NCBI RefSeq assembly: GCF_001468005.1
Contig: NZ_LNYY01000019.1
Location: 342,445 to 406,444, forward strand
DNA: 64,000 bases
Source of the DNA: Legionella steelei
GTDB taxonomy: Bacteria; Pseudomonadota; Gammaproteobacteria; Legionellales; Legionellaceae
Reading direction: 5' to 3'
In this document: positions 17,430-25,981 of the stretch, piece after piece
Numbering within the stretch: position 1 is the first letter of the stretch
How the letters are laid out: each line of letters opens with the position of its first letter
Program-made: the position numbers and the translations under genes
Notes under the pieces: model-generated
The model's input: the letters and a program-made list of their open reading frames with translations, nothing else
What the model was told of the DNA's origin: nothing
Databases searched by the model: none

Positions 17430-17735
17430 ATGAACAAATATCGTTCGTTAATCCTATTACTACTTCTGAGTGCTGTTTTACTTACACCACTCAAACTGCC
17501 AACGTGCCCAAAACAAAATTTGGATTCGCCTGTTGCTTTTTCTCTTGCAGTGTCTCCTTGCTCTATCCAACAAACCATGAACAGCAGCTGCTTTTCTTCT
17601 TCATACTGGCTTCAAGATGAATTTCGTTTGGCTTCATCATGGATAGTACGTAGTCTCATCGGTTTGTTAAGCTTTTTACTTATTTGCTCTAAATACAACT
17701 CACCATTGGATGAAATTTATCGTCCCCCGATTTGA
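17430..17735 (+). CDS. small membrane protein upstream of dsbD
   Basis: A 101-residue protein with an N-terminal hydrophobic segment (SLILLLLLSAVLLTP) and a second near residues 70-87 (WIVRSLIGLLSFLLIC). The periplasmic part between them holds three Cys residues (PTCPK, SPCSI, SSCFS). A GGTGGG precedes the ATG closely. It ends 48 bases before dsbD on the same strand, so it is probably co-transcribed. The Cys content suggests a thiol partner or substrate of DsbD, which is inference only. No family is recognised. Confidence 0.6.
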   Translation: MNKYRSLILLLLLSAVLLTPLKLPTCPKQNLDSPVAFSLAVSPCSIQQTMNSSCFSSSYWLQDEFRLASSWIVRSLIGLLSFLLICSKYNSPLDEIYRPPI

Positions 17736-17783
17736 TTCCTTTTTATTTTTAAATTCAAAAAAATAAATTATTGAGGAATCAAA

Positions 17784-19094
17784 ATGAAAAAACTATTTTT
17801 GTCATTATTGATGACATTTATCTCTACTTCTGTTTTTGCAGCGGACTTTGGCAGTGTAAATCCTACAGATTTGATGCTGTTTATCCAAAATAACAGTCCG
17901 ATTTTTTATTTAACGGCGTTCTTTTTTTTGGGGGTTCTGTTAGCGTTTACTCCCTGTGTCTTGCCCATGGTGCCGATTCTTTCGGGTATTATCACCGGCC
18001 AGGGTGCCAGTAGCGGTCGACATGCTTTTAAATTATCTTTAGGCTACGTGTTTGGAATGGCAGTTACTTATGCCATAGCCGGGATGTTGGCAGCATGGTT
18101 TGGCTCAACGGTACAAACTCTAATGCAGCAGCCGATGATTATTGGCGGTTTTAGTATTTTATTTACACTTATGGCCTTGTGGCTTCTAGGTGTTTTTGAA
18201 TTGCGACTTCCATCTTTTATTCGGATTGCTCCCAACAAAGCACGCCAACATGGTGTGATATCAGCTACAGTCATGGGATCTTTATCTACCTTAGTTGTCT
18301 CGCCCTGTGTCACCGCACCCTTAATTGGTATTCTTACCTATATTGCACAGAGCAATCATGTCGCTCAAGGTGGTTTATTACTCTTTGTTTTGGCTTTGGG
18401 CATGGGAATGCCATTATTGATTGTAGGAGCAGGGTATGGCCGCTTTTTACCAAGTTCTGGTCCATGGATGGTTCGTATCAAACAGGTATTCGCCATGATG
18501 ATGTTTGCTATGGCTGTCTGGCTATTGAGCCGTGTCGCCCCTAAATTTTGGATCGATATGCTCTGGGTCGTTGTTTTTCTTGTTAATGCATGGGTTTTTG
18601 GTGCTTTTCGTCAAGAACATCAATGGGGTGGACGACTGTTACAAGCTGTGGTTTTATTATCCATGATGGGGGCAGGGGCATTGGCTTATCACGCATTTGC
18701 TCCCACTCCTCTTGCGCAGGCAGAAACGAACTCTCCATTTGTTATGGTGCATACACTTGAGGAGGTTAATGCAAAACTCGCTGCGGCCAAGGCCAAAAAT
18801 CAACGCGTGTTTATTGAGTTTTTTGCGGGATGGTGTAGTGATTGCCAGGCTATGGATAAGCATGTTTTTAATCAATCAGAGGTCATTGGTGCCATGCAAG
18901 GCTCAGTAAATCTTCGTGTTGATATTAGTGAAAAATCAGAGGCCGTAGCAAAGATTCGTCAAGCGTTCCACATTTATGGTATACCTACTATGCTATTTTA
19001 TGATAAGCAAGGAAATGCACTGACTCAATTAAGCTCTGTTGGGCAGATATCTAAAGAAAAAACTTTAGAATTATTATCCCAATTTCGCAGCTAG
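17784..19094 (+). CDS. dsbD: thiol:disulfide interchange protein DsbD, short form
   Basis: 436 residues: signal peptide ending VFAAD, then eight hydrophobic helices with the TPCVLPMVPIL and VSPCVTAPLIG motifs of the DsbD/CcdA transmembrane electron carrier. A C-terminal thioredoxin domain carries WCSDC (Cys351, Cys354) and a cis-Pro in YGIPTM. It passes electrons from cytoplasmic thioredoxin to periplasmic thiols. The N-terminal immunoglobulin-like alpha domain of E. coli DsbD (about 565 residues) is absent. It therefore resembles the shorter DsbD forms known in Legionella, and the acceptor must be a separate protein. It is followed at once by a strong hairpin. Confidence 0.92.
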   Translation: MKKLFLSLLMTFISTSVFAADFGSVNPTDLMLFIQNNSPIFYLTAFFFLGVLLAFTPCVLPMVPILSGIITGQGASSGRHAFKLSLGYVFGMAVTYAIAGMLAAWFGSTVQTLMQQPMIIGGFSILFTLMALWLLGVFELRLPSFIRIAPNKARQHGVISATVMGSLSTLVVSPCVTAPLIGILTYIAQSNHVAQGGLLLFVLALGMGMPLLIVGAGYGRFLPSSGPWMVRIKQVFAMMMFAMAVWLLSRVAPKFWIDMLWVVVFLVNAWVFGAFRQEHQWGGRLLQAVVLLSMMGAGALAYHAFAPTPLAQAETNSPFVMVHTLEEVNAKLAAAKAKNQRVFIEFFAGWCSDCQAMDKHVFNQSEVIGAMQGSVNLRVDISEKSEAVAKIRQAFHIYGIPTMLFYDKQGNALTQLSSVGQISKEKTLELLSQFRS

Positions 19095-19106
19095 AGTAAG
19101 CAACTT

Positions 19107-19130
19107 CCCTTCTCCCCTTGGGGAGAAGGG
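19107..19130 (+). terminator. hairpin after dsbD
   Basis: CCCTTCTCCCC pairs with GGGGAGAAGGG over 11 base pairs around a TT loop, 12 bases after the dsbD stop. No T-run follows, so it may be a terminator, an RNA-stabilising hairpin or a dispersed repeat. Confidence 0.5.
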
Positions 19131-19168
19131 ACTTTAATGGTAAAAAAACGTGCATATTTACCCTGGCT

Positions 19169-20005
19169 TTATTTTAAAATATTGGATAGTTTTTTGTTAT
19201 TCGAGATGGAGTTCCGGAATAGAGAATTATCCATTTCCACGATGTCAGAAGCGATACTATCCAGACTCATAAATACAGTTTCAATCATCCTTTTTGTCTC
19301 ATCGCCACGCGCAAGCAGATTCTCCAATACTTCTTTTAAACCCATCTGATCTTGTTGGTATCCTAGATATTCAGGATTACTTACGATAAAGGAGTCGATA
19401 GCAATACCGGTCTTAAGATTTAATGTGATTGAGAAAAAAGCATCAGTAACCATAACATCTTCAGGAGAGAGATATTCAGGAAGCTTGTCGAGGTCTATCT
19501 TTATTGCAAGCAATGCAGATAAACCGGTGTAATTACCAGCATCATCTTTGGTTGTTGAAGTAACTACTCCTTTGATAAAAATAGCGTCACCATATTCTTC
19601 GGTATAGCTCTTCACGGTTTCCTCTAAAAGTTCAATGGATTTAGGAACCATTTCATTGCTCTGTTCACGGGACAAAAACTTGGTGAGATCAAAACCTAAT
19701 GAACCTTTGAGTGTGGTGGTCGGCGATATGCCATCGTTATAGTCATAACCTAGATTATCAACTTTTATGATGAAATTATTTTTCGAGCCAATTTTGCTAT
19801 AAAGGCCATTTAAAGCGACTTTGAGTGCGCGCTCATTATTTATTTCTACTGCATCAAATTTGAGTTTTGCAGCAGTGGCTTGATTTTGAAAAGGTGTAAG
19901 AATGTTAGTAATTTCGGTATTTAATAAATCAAGAGGAGAATCACCGGCTAACGCACTAGAAATAACACTCAAACTTAAACCAAGAGTACAAAAGAATTTT
20001 TTCAT
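19169..20005 (-). CDS. periplasmic protein of unknown function
   Basis: A 278-residue protein with signal peptide MKKFFCTLGLSLSVISSALA, cleavage before GDSPL. The mature part alternates long beta strands (KLKFDAVEINNERALKVALNGLYS, TTLKGSLGFDLTKFL, ITLNLKTGIAIDSFIV) and ends in a helix. This resembles lipid-binding or LolA/DUF-type beta sheets, but I cannot name the family. AGGAT precedes the ATG. It is convergent with dsbD and shares no operon. Confidence 0.7.
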   Translation of the reverse strand: MKKFFCTLGLSLSVISSALAGDSPLDLLNTEITNILTPFQNQATAAKLKFDAVEINNERALKVALNGLYSKIGSKNNFIIKVDNLGYDYNDGISPTTTLKGSLGFDLTKFLSREQSNEMVPKSIELLEETVKSYTEEYGDAIFIKGVVTSTTKDDAGNYTGLSALLAIKIDLDKLPEYLSPEDVMVTDAFFSITLNLKTGIAIDSFIVSNPEYLGYQQDQMGLKEVLENLLARGDETKRMIETVFMSLDSIASDIVEMDNSLFRNSISNNKKLSNILK

Positions 20006-20157
20006 AATAAAACATCCTGTTATTTATATTGATTCGGGTTTATCAGTTAGTCTTCACAAACTGAGGGGTTATTATGTCATTTTTTATCAGCAAAAAAAAT
20101 CGTGGTAAACAGAATGTATACGCAATTTTGAAACGATTGAAATGATACTGTTGAAAA

Positions 20158-20194
20158 AATCAATGGGTTCTGATTAAGTTAGAGCCCATTGATT
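20158..20194 (-). terminator. Rho-independent terminator of the 20216 gene
   Basis: On the minus strand a 14-base-pair stem (AATCAATGGGCTCT against AGAACCCATTGATT, one G-U pair) with a nine-base loop is followed by TTTTTTC. It lies 22 bases past the stop of the small periplasmic gene. Confidence 0.75.
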
Positions 20195-20215
20195 TATTTG
20201 GAAATAGTACTGATT

Positions 20216-20431
20216 CTATCTATTCATTTTGAATAGACTTTTTCCTGTTAGTGGTTGAGTGTAGACGCCGCTATCATATTCTTGCCAGTTATCGGCAGGT
20301 TTGATATTACATTTTTTGGAAACCATGTGCCATCCGGGTTGATGTTTATAACAGTTTGTTGCATGGGCAGATCCAAATACAGCGATCATACCAATAGCAA
20401 TTAATCCTGCTGTTGATGATTTGATCTTCAT
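20216..20431 (-). CDS. small exported protein
   Basis: A 71-residue protein with a signal peptide (STAGLIAIGMIAVFGSAHA) and a mature part of about 45 residues. That part has two Cys residues (ATNCYKHQPGWH, KKCNIKPADNW), likely to form one disulfide. An excellent AAGGAG lies about six bases before the ATG, and a clear terminator follows, so it is a self-standing gene. No family is recognised. Confidence 0.7.
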   Translation of the reverse strand: MKIKSSTAGLIAIGMIAVFGSAHATNCYKHQPGWHMVSKKCNIKPADNWQEYDSGVYTQPLTGKSLFKMNR

Positions 20432-20621
20432 TTAGAACTCCTTATCTCGCTAGTAAGATGCAAAATGCATCAATATGATTATATTATGATCAATTGAGAT
20501 GTGCAAATTTTGTTTCGCTTTTTAAGCAAAGCACAGTCGAATTAATATTGTATATGTTTGACTCGTCAATAGCGGTTATTCCATTTTTCTAGTTCTATTA
20601 TTATAAGACACTAATAATTAA

Positions 20622-22307
20622 TCAATTTTTTTTACAATCAGAAGAGTAGTCCGTAATGAACTTACTTTGCCAGTTCGTTTTTTTCCTAATTACAAGCCCT
20701 GAGGCATAGAGCACAATACCGGTAAGAATAAGGGATAATGTGCGAATAATGGTTGGCGTTGATGACGCGTCATAAAGTAGTGCCTTACCAGCCGCAAAAA
20801 ATAAAACGATCAGTACTGATTTTGCAATCAGTATATCGTTTCTCAATGTTGAAACCTGTAGCATGATGAGTACATAAGCAAGCCAGGATGCAGAGACTGC
20901 CAAGGTTCCATATTCCGAAGTGAGTTGGTAAAGGCTCATGATCGCCAGGAGATGTGTAGCTGCTAGCAAAACGTAACAATATTCTTCTTTATGGACGAAT
21001 TCTTTGCGATTTTTTATTAGTAGGCACCAAATACTGGCAAAAGATGGCCAAGCCACTACAGACCAAGTTAATTCTTTGCTGCTCAGCAAGTGACCTATCA
21101 TACTTAAATATTCAATACCTAAAATTGCAGAAAGCGCTACAAATGGGATTAAAAAAGGGATACTCCATTTAACCACACTAATTCTTGTATGCAACAAGGT
21201 ATATCCAAAAACAATCATCGGGAAAAGCCAAGGCCTGATATTTAAAGGCAAAAGGCCGAGATAAATGGAGTGGAAGCAAACAAGTGTCACAAAGGTCAAT
21301 AATACATTACGACTGTTAAAGCGACGTTCAGGAAGCCATTTTTTAGCGGAATAATAAAGCCCTACTAAAAGCGCTGCTGCAGCCAGAGAAACGCATGAGG
21401 CTATAGTCTGATCAATGCGACTGAGATAATAATATTCCATAGCGTAGAAAATGAGTAATACAGGGAATAGACTCCATGACTCTTTTTCAGTGAGTTGTTG
21501 TTGGGTCAAGCGTGTATGAAACAGAGTGCCAATTGAGTAGATAAGAAAATTAATGGCAAGTACTGTAGCAATTAACACATCTTGATGGAGCTTCAGACCA
21601 ATTGCTGCTGTTATGGATATCGCTAAATAAGCTGAAATCATAGTTAATGTACGTGACTCCACCCAAATAGCAAGCGTTGCAAAATTCAATGAACAGATCG
21701 TGAAATAATACAATGAATAGATCGTGTTATATTCAACACCTGAAACAATTGGAGCAATGTAAGCTCCTAGGGCAGCTATAATCGCATAAATGTCATGCTT
21801 AAATCGTAAATAAAACCAAATTGAAATCCCGGAGACAACTGTGGTGATGGCAATAACTGTTTGGAATGAAATAAGAAGGTAATACTGATGGGCGGCAAAA
21901 CCAGTGAAATAAAGCACGGTAGCGCCTGCAGCAGGTAAAAAGCATGCATATATTCTATCTGCATTAGAAATAACAATACCGCCTATAAATAATGCCATTC
22001 CAAATAGAGTTGCTACTCCAAGCTGCTTTTCATGCGTGAGCCATCCGGATTCAATGGATAATTTAACAATGAAGCAAGCTGCTAGAATAAAGCAAGCAGA
22101 GGCAACAAAACCTAGCCAATTACCCGACATGGGTTTGGGTGTGGACTTTGACCGGTCTACACTTTTCTTATTTTTAATGAGCTTAGATTGTTTGATTGGC
22201 GCGATGGGAGATACGCTACCAATAATTTTTTCAACTGTGGATACTCGAGTGTCTAGTGACTCTATGCTTTTTTCAATATCAATCGATTTCAAGAAAATAT
22301 TCCACAC
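20622..22307 (-). CDS. DUF2339-type polytopic membrane protein
   Basis: 561 residues from a GTG start (no better ATG in frame). Residues 1-60 are a soluble, partly coiled-coil head (IEKSIESLDTRVSTVEKII) with a Lys-rich linker. Residues about 60-550 form 15 or more hydrophobic helices. The opening NWLGFVASACFILAACFIVKLSIESGWL and repeated small-residue helices match the DUF2339 family, whose members have about 20 membrane helices and unknown function. It is probably an envelope component. It is a single gene with divergent neighbours. Confidence 0.75.
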   Translation of the reverse strand: MWNIFLKSIDIEKSIESLDTRVSTVEKIIGSVSPIAPIKQSKLIKNKKSVDRSKSTPKPMSGNWLGFVASACFILAACFIVKLSIESGWLTHEKQLGVATLFGMALFIGGIVISNADRIYACFLPAAGATVLYFTGFAAHQYYLLISFQTVIAITTVVSGISIWFYLRFKHDIYAIIAALGAYIAPIVSGVEYNTIYSLYYFTICSLNFATLAIWVESRTLTMISAYLAISITAAIGLKLHQDVLIATVLAINFLIYSIGTLFHTRLTQQQLTEKESWSLFPVLLIFYAMEYYYLSRIDQTIASCVSLAAAALLVGLYYSAKKWLPERRFNSRNVLLTFVTLVCFHSIYLGLLPLNIRPWLFPMIVFGYTLLHTRISVVKWSIPFLIPFVALSAILGIEYLSMIGHLLSSKELTWSVVAWPSFASIWCLLIKNRKEFVHKEEYCYVLLAATHLLAIMSLYQLTSEYGTLAVSASWLAYVLIMLQVSTLRNDILIAKSVLIVLFFAAGKALLYDASSTPTIIRTLSLILTGIVLYASGLVIRKKTNWQSKFITDYSSDCKKN

Positions 22308-22624
22308 ACATTAATAATTGAACAATTTTACACCATTTTGCCTGTTATTTTCGAGTATTATTTTAAAATTATTCATTTTTAGCTGTTTTTATCAAGCCGT
22401 TAGTCTTTGTAAGTACTGTAATTAGGGTAATTAAAATAAAAAAAGAAAAATTGTTTAAGTCAAGACTGTTTTTTTCTTTTTTATTTGTTTATGATGACCA
22501 CGCCTAAGTTCTTTTTTTATATCTACTCTTGTGGATATTTGCGCGTATCAAATATTGAATTGCTCTCCAATAATTACCAAAAGCCATATTCCATCTCGTG
22601 TTCAACGTACGAGCTATCGCTGAG
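22308..22624. other. AT-rich intergenic stretch
   Basis: This is the left part of the 536-base gap between the DUF2339 gene and the BioH-like gene. It is very T/A-rich with poly-T runs (22466-22490). Short plus-strand frames here have no supporting start signal. Nothing was recognised apart from the DnaA-box pair to the right. Confidence 0.35.
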
Positions 22625-22647
22625 TTATTCACATTTTCTGTGGATAA
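22625..22647. other. inverted pair of DnaA-box-like sequences
   Basis: TTATTCACA at 22625-22633 and TGTGGATAA (the reverse complement of the consensus TTATCCACA) at 22639-22647 face each other across five bases, inside an AT-rich gap. No dnaA, dnaN or replication gene is nearby. It could be a DnaA titration or regulatory site, or chance. Confidence 0.35.
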
Positions 22648-22843
22648 GTCTGTTTATAGCCTGTCAAACACCATATAGAATTTAGAAAGTAAATGGATGG
22701 CACATCATGTTCCAAAGTGCTATTTATGGAGCAATGAAATGATTCGTGAATCATGCACAGTCCTTATACTAGATTTTAAAGTGCTCAACAAGAATGCTTC
22801 ATTAGCATATAAAAAAGTAGATCTCGCCGCTTTTGTTCAGCAC

Positions 22844-23548
22844 TTACTTCATTTGGTCTTCCAGCCAAAATCTCAATAAAGAGGTCACCGCTTGGGGTTG
22901 TTCAATGTGAAGCATATGTCCACAATCTTCAATGATTGCTAGTCTTGCCGAATGAATCGCTGCTTTCATTGCTTGTTGTGACTCTAAAGTAAAGGCACTG
23001 TCTTGTCTGCCGTACATAATTAATGTCGGACAAACAATTTTGTGAAGTTGCTCGGTAGTTGATTGGCTATTGAGCATCGCTTTGGTTTGATTTAGAAAAC
23101 CTTGTTTGGGAAACTTTGCTTGTCCTTCGATGAGCGTGTTCATTAATATGGGGTCATTGCTGCGAAAAGGGGCAACACTGGTGGCGTTGACTTCATTGAG
23201 TAAACTCTCAAGACGGTTGCTTTCAATTTCATGTTGCCATCGTTCAAAATATTGACGCTTTTCGTGATCTAAATCTCCTGTCCAACTGCCCATGACAATC
23301 AGTTGCGATACCCTGTGAGGGGCTTGTATGGCGACCATCTGAGCTAGCCATCCTCCTAAAGAATGCCCACAAATTATAAATTGTTCCGGTGTATCAGCAA
23401 GTAGTTGTTCCGCCATTTGTTCTATTGTTTCAACATCAAAAAAATATTTGACAGTAATATCAGCGATATCAGCAAGGTGTTGGTATTGATGTGTCCACAA
23501 TTTTTCTGTGCCCCCCCATCCAGGGACTATAATCAATTGTTGTTTCAT
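22844..23548 (-). CDS. alpha/beta hydrolase, BioH-like carboxylesterase
   Basis: A 234-residue single-domain hydrolase. It begins LIIVPGWGGTEKLWTHQ (oxyanion-hole GWG), has nucleophile Ser63 in CGHSLGGWL, an acid in MYGRQDSAF and the catalytic His in DCGHMLHIEQP. Size and layout match BioH (pimeloyl-ACP methyl ester esterase) and related small esterases. No biotin gene is adjacent, so the role is uncertain. It is a single gene, preceded on the minus strand by a clear AAGGAGTCAAC ribosome site. Confidence 0.8.
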   Translation of the reverse strand: MKQQLIIVPGWGGTEKLWTHQYQHLADIADITVKYFFDVETIEQMAEQLLADTPEQFIICGHSLGGWLAQMVAIQAPHRVSQLIVMGSWTGDLDHEKRQYFERWQHEIESNRLESLLNEVNATSVAPFRSNDPILMNTLIEGQAKFPKQGFLNQTKAMLNSQSTTEQLHKIVCPTLIMYGRQDSAFTLESQQAMKAAIHSARLAIIEDCGHMLHIEQPQAVTSLLRFWLEDQMK

Positions 23549-23720
23549 GTTGACTCCTTAGTAGCAGTAGCGTCTTTGCAGAGAATTATAGAACACTTTA
23601 ATGTAATCTAATACGAGGAAGAATCGAGGGATTTTCAAAAGCATCAGGTTTTTAATGGGGACTAATGTTTGTATCGTGTCATCGCTGTATATATCCGATA
23701 ATTCGTTCGCCTGCTAAATT

Positions 23721-23750
23721 GTAGCCTGGCTGCAGCGAGGCGGAACCCGG
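23721..23750. repeat. GTAGCCTGG-type intergenic element
   Basis: The segment starting GTAGCCTGGCTGCAGCGAGG and ending GGAACCCGG has the look of a common bacterial REP-like palindrome. A relative with the same first nine bases lies at 38183. It sits in the long gap 23549-24440. Confidence 0.4.
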
Positions 23751-23848
23751 AGAGCTGCTAAACCAAGCATCTGCAGAGTTAATTTGTACTCTCCAAAAAT
23801 TTCTTTATGAAGTTCAATTACCCATGGTGTTCGAGCTCATTATTGCAT

Positions 23849-23874
23849 GCTGGGCTTAGCAGCCCAGCCTACGG
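23849..23874. repeat. REP-like GCTGGGCT hairpin
   Basis: GCTGGGCT/AGCCCAGC with a four-base loop, followed by CTACGG. Same family as the long inverted repeat at 3019-3169 and the copy at 49486. Confidence 0.6.
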
Positions 23875-23934
23875 TTATTTATTTTCCACTGATTGGTATA
23901 GGCATTTTTATTGATTGCGGGAGCACAAATCTAA

Positions 23935-24149
23935 ATGAATAAAACACTCTCTTTGTTGAACGTAATCATTTGAGTTTTGCTACTCAGTAGCGATACTGCT
24001 GCGCAATTATTATTTAAAGTAGCAGCGCTTATCCATTCATTTTTTTCCATGAGCAAATAAGTCCAATTCAGTGGATAGGTACTTTATTAATTGCCGCAGG
24101 AACCTGCCTTTTAGGATATCATGATGGAAAGCAACCTCAGATACCCTAG
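23935..24149 (+). pseudogene. small EamA/SMR-type transporter, decayed
   Basis: From ATG 23935 the trace reads MNKTLSLLNVII, an in-frame TGA (23971-23973), then VLLLSSDTAAQLLFKVAALIHS, the DTxxQLxFK first helix of small drug/metabolite transporters. In another frame it continues QWIGTLLIAAGTCLLGY to a TAG at 24147. The family has about 110-140 residues, so the middle helices are deleted. An upstream fragment (FPLIGIGIFIDCGSTNLNE, ending at 23943) looks like the last helix of a second copy. That suggests an ancestral tandem pair, now dead. Confidence 0.5.
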
Positions 24150-24440
24150 ATATTTTACAAACCCCTTTTCAGCTTGCTCATTATAAAAACGATCAATATG
24201 TAACTCATTATTTAGAAATATTTTAAATTAGAATGTGATCGTTAAGATTTTCCCAAAAAAATTTTGATCTTGTAAAAAGAATAAGACATATCAATTATTT
24301 GGTATTCTATCGTTCTGTTTTTATTAAAAAATATTTAATATGATTTTTTATCAGAACGCAAATGTCATTATAGTCACTGGATGCCTTTTTTGAGCTCATC
24401 ATCGAGCGAAAGGTTGTAGCTAAAAACTAAGGAATGGTCG

Positions 24441-25001
24441 ATGCGCAACAGCAAGCAACAAAAACAAAGTCCTCTTGATGAACTCGCTAATGAGATGATA
24501 TTGGCCGTTCTTAACGCGCGTAATAAGGATGAGAGTTATATCATTGAGCCCAAGGATATGGCGTCGGTTGCTTTAAGTAGCAGACGTTTGAACATGCTAA
24601 GTCAAAACGCCAATTGTATTTTTTTTCCACATATGTACAAAAATGTTCGGGAGAAAGCTTCAGATTATCATGACTATAAAGAAAAACGACTGGGTCAATT
24701 ACAATATGAGCAAAGAATGCGAAACGAAAAAAGCGCTCCATTTTATTTGAATAAGGCTGCAAGAAAAACAATGGCCTGTGGTTTCAGTTTGCTCTTGGCG
24801 TCCTTTTTGGCATTCAAATTTGAGATGAGCTATCCTGGTTTTTTCTTAATGACTGTGGTTTTTACCTTACTGACTATGGTCATTAATGAATTTCTTCATC
24901 ATCATGTAGAATGCACTTTAGATAAATCTAAAGTAAGGGAGATTCCTCTTGAGTTTTTCGAAGAAGAAATAGCAAGTAAAACGACTTCATTTAGTCTGTA
25001 A
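24441..25001 (+). CDS. F-box-like protein with two membrane helices, candidate effector
   Basis: 186 residues. Residues 11-56 (PLDELANEMILAVLNAR, then DMASVALSSRRLNMLSQ) fit an F-box: a proline-led LP-E-L helix, then V-L-S-R-L. A charged segment follows. Residues about 110-152 form a membrane hairpin (MACGFSLLLASFLAF, then PGFFLMTVVFTLLTMVI), and the tail is acidic. F-boxes bind Skp1 of eukaryotic SCF ubiquitin ligases, so the protein would make sense only inside a host cell, anchored to a membrane. The LANE in place of LPNE makes the call less certain than for the 39701 gene. It is a single gene. Confidence 0.6.
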   Translation: MRNSKQQKQSPLDELANEMILAVLNARNKDESYIIEPKDMASVALSSRRLNMLSQNANCIFFPHMYKNVREKASDYHDYKEKRLGQLQYEQRMRNEKSAPFYLNKAARKTMACGFSLLLASFLAFKFEMSYPGFFLMTVVFTLLTMVINEFLHHHVECTLDKSKVREIPLEFFEEEIASKTTSFSL

Positions 25002-25021
25002 GTAACAACAGATTTAAATTT

Positions 25022-25480
25022 TCAACATTGCGATAATGTTTTCGGGTGGATCAAGTTTAAAAAATCGATGCATTTGATTTTTAACAATTGATCGTGATTC
25101 CCTGCATTAAACACTAGCCATTCTTTATGTGCGAGGCTATCTGCAAGATAGACATCCATACCATAAAGTTCACCAAAAATCGGTAAAGCACCAATTTCGC
25201 AATCTTTAAATCGGTCTTGAAATTCAAACTCTTGAGCAATTTCGGCTCGCTTAGCGTGAGCTTCTTTTTTTAATTGCTTTAAATTCAGACGAATATTTGC
25301 AGGAATTGCTACAAGTACAAATTTGCCATCCAATTTGACAATGACAGATTTAGCAAAATTGTTCCTTTTAATATGAGCTCCTTGTGCACATTGTGAAGCT
25401 GTATATGCTTTAGGATGATTGATTGTTTCATAGGCGATATCATGATCCTTCATATATTTTCTTATGGATAAGCTTAGCAT
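25022..25480 (-). CDS. YbaK/ProX-family aminoacyl-tRNA deacylase
   Basis: A 152-residue single-domain protein. The core YETINHPKAYTASQCAQGAHI, then FAKSVIVKLDGKFVLVAIPA, carries the conserved Lys of YbaK/ProXp editing domains in the K-V-V-K-D-G strand. IGALPIFGELYGMDVYLAD is the G-x-x-P-x-G block. It hydrolyses mischarged tRNA (for example Cys-tRNA-Pro or Ala-tRNA-Pro); specificity cannot be read. A strong AGGAG precedes the ATG. It is convergent with the F-box-like gene. Confidence 0.85.
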   Translation of the reverse strand: MLSLSIRKYMKDHDIAYETINHPKAYTASQCAQGAHIKRNNFAKSVIVKLDGKFVLVAIPANIRLNLKQLKKEAHAKRAEIAQEFEFQDRFKDCEIGALPIFGELYGMDVYLADSLAHKEWLVFNAGNHDQLLKIKCIDFLNLIHPKTLSQC

Positions 25481-25573
25481 GTGGGGCTCCTACAAAAAAT
25501 GTATTGTTTAATTATAGTTCAATTTATTGCGTCTAATAGCTCAAATGAAGGTATTAGGTGGGGAGTCTCATTG

Positions 25574-25846
25574 TCAAAACAAATACTCAAGTAAAAAAGG
25601 TAAAAAAACGAAAAGTAGCCCTATGATCAAATAAAACATAAACTGATCTTGAATACGTCTTTGCTCTTCTTCTTTTGAACGTAGCATGTAAAATGCAATA
25701 AAAAGAAAGACGATTCCAATTGTGATGCTTAAAACTTGTACATATAAAGGTACTGACGTAAAATAAGATGAAGTGGTTTGTGCAACATTTTCTTTTATTG
25801 GACTCACCTCAACTGTAGCAGCATATAAATTCATTGTTTTTGACAT
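25574..25846 (-). CDS. small membrane protein
   Basis: 90 residues from the ATG at 25846 (MSKTMNLYAATVE); the frame is open to 25933, but that extension overlaps the start region of the divergent cca gene. Two hydrophobic helices (YVQVLSITIGIVFLFIAFYML and QFMFYLIIGLLFVFLPFLLEYLF) are separated by a charged loop (RSKEEEQRRIQD). No family is recognised. It is either divergent from cca or follows nothing in an operon. Confidence 0.45.
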   Translation of the reverse strand: MSKTMNLYAATVEVSPIKENVAQTTSSYFTSVPLYVQVLSITIGIVFLFIAFYMLRSKEEEQRRIQDQFMFYLIIGLLFVFLPFLLEYLF

Positions 25847-25981
25847 AAGATTATTAATACCTGCCTTATTGGTCCATATTTCAAGTATAAACAAAATCCC
25901 ATAAATCGTAATTTTTTGTTGATATATACTCAAATTGCATTTAAAATGCCCACATTAGGTTTGTTTTATACTTTAAATATG

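Noticed and set aside
17414-17620. 68-codon frame overlapping the small membrane protein before dsbD
   Set aside because: The frame at 17430 has a signal-like helix, spaced Cys residues and a GGTGGG site; this one has none.
22625-22647. chromosomal origin of replication
   Set aside because: Only two boxes, no dnaA/dnaN/rpmH context and no wider cluster of boxes.
22485-22879. two plus-strand frames in the gap before the BioH-like gene
   Set aside because: AT-driven hydrophobic composition, no ribosome site, and one overlaps the 3' end of the BioH-like gene.
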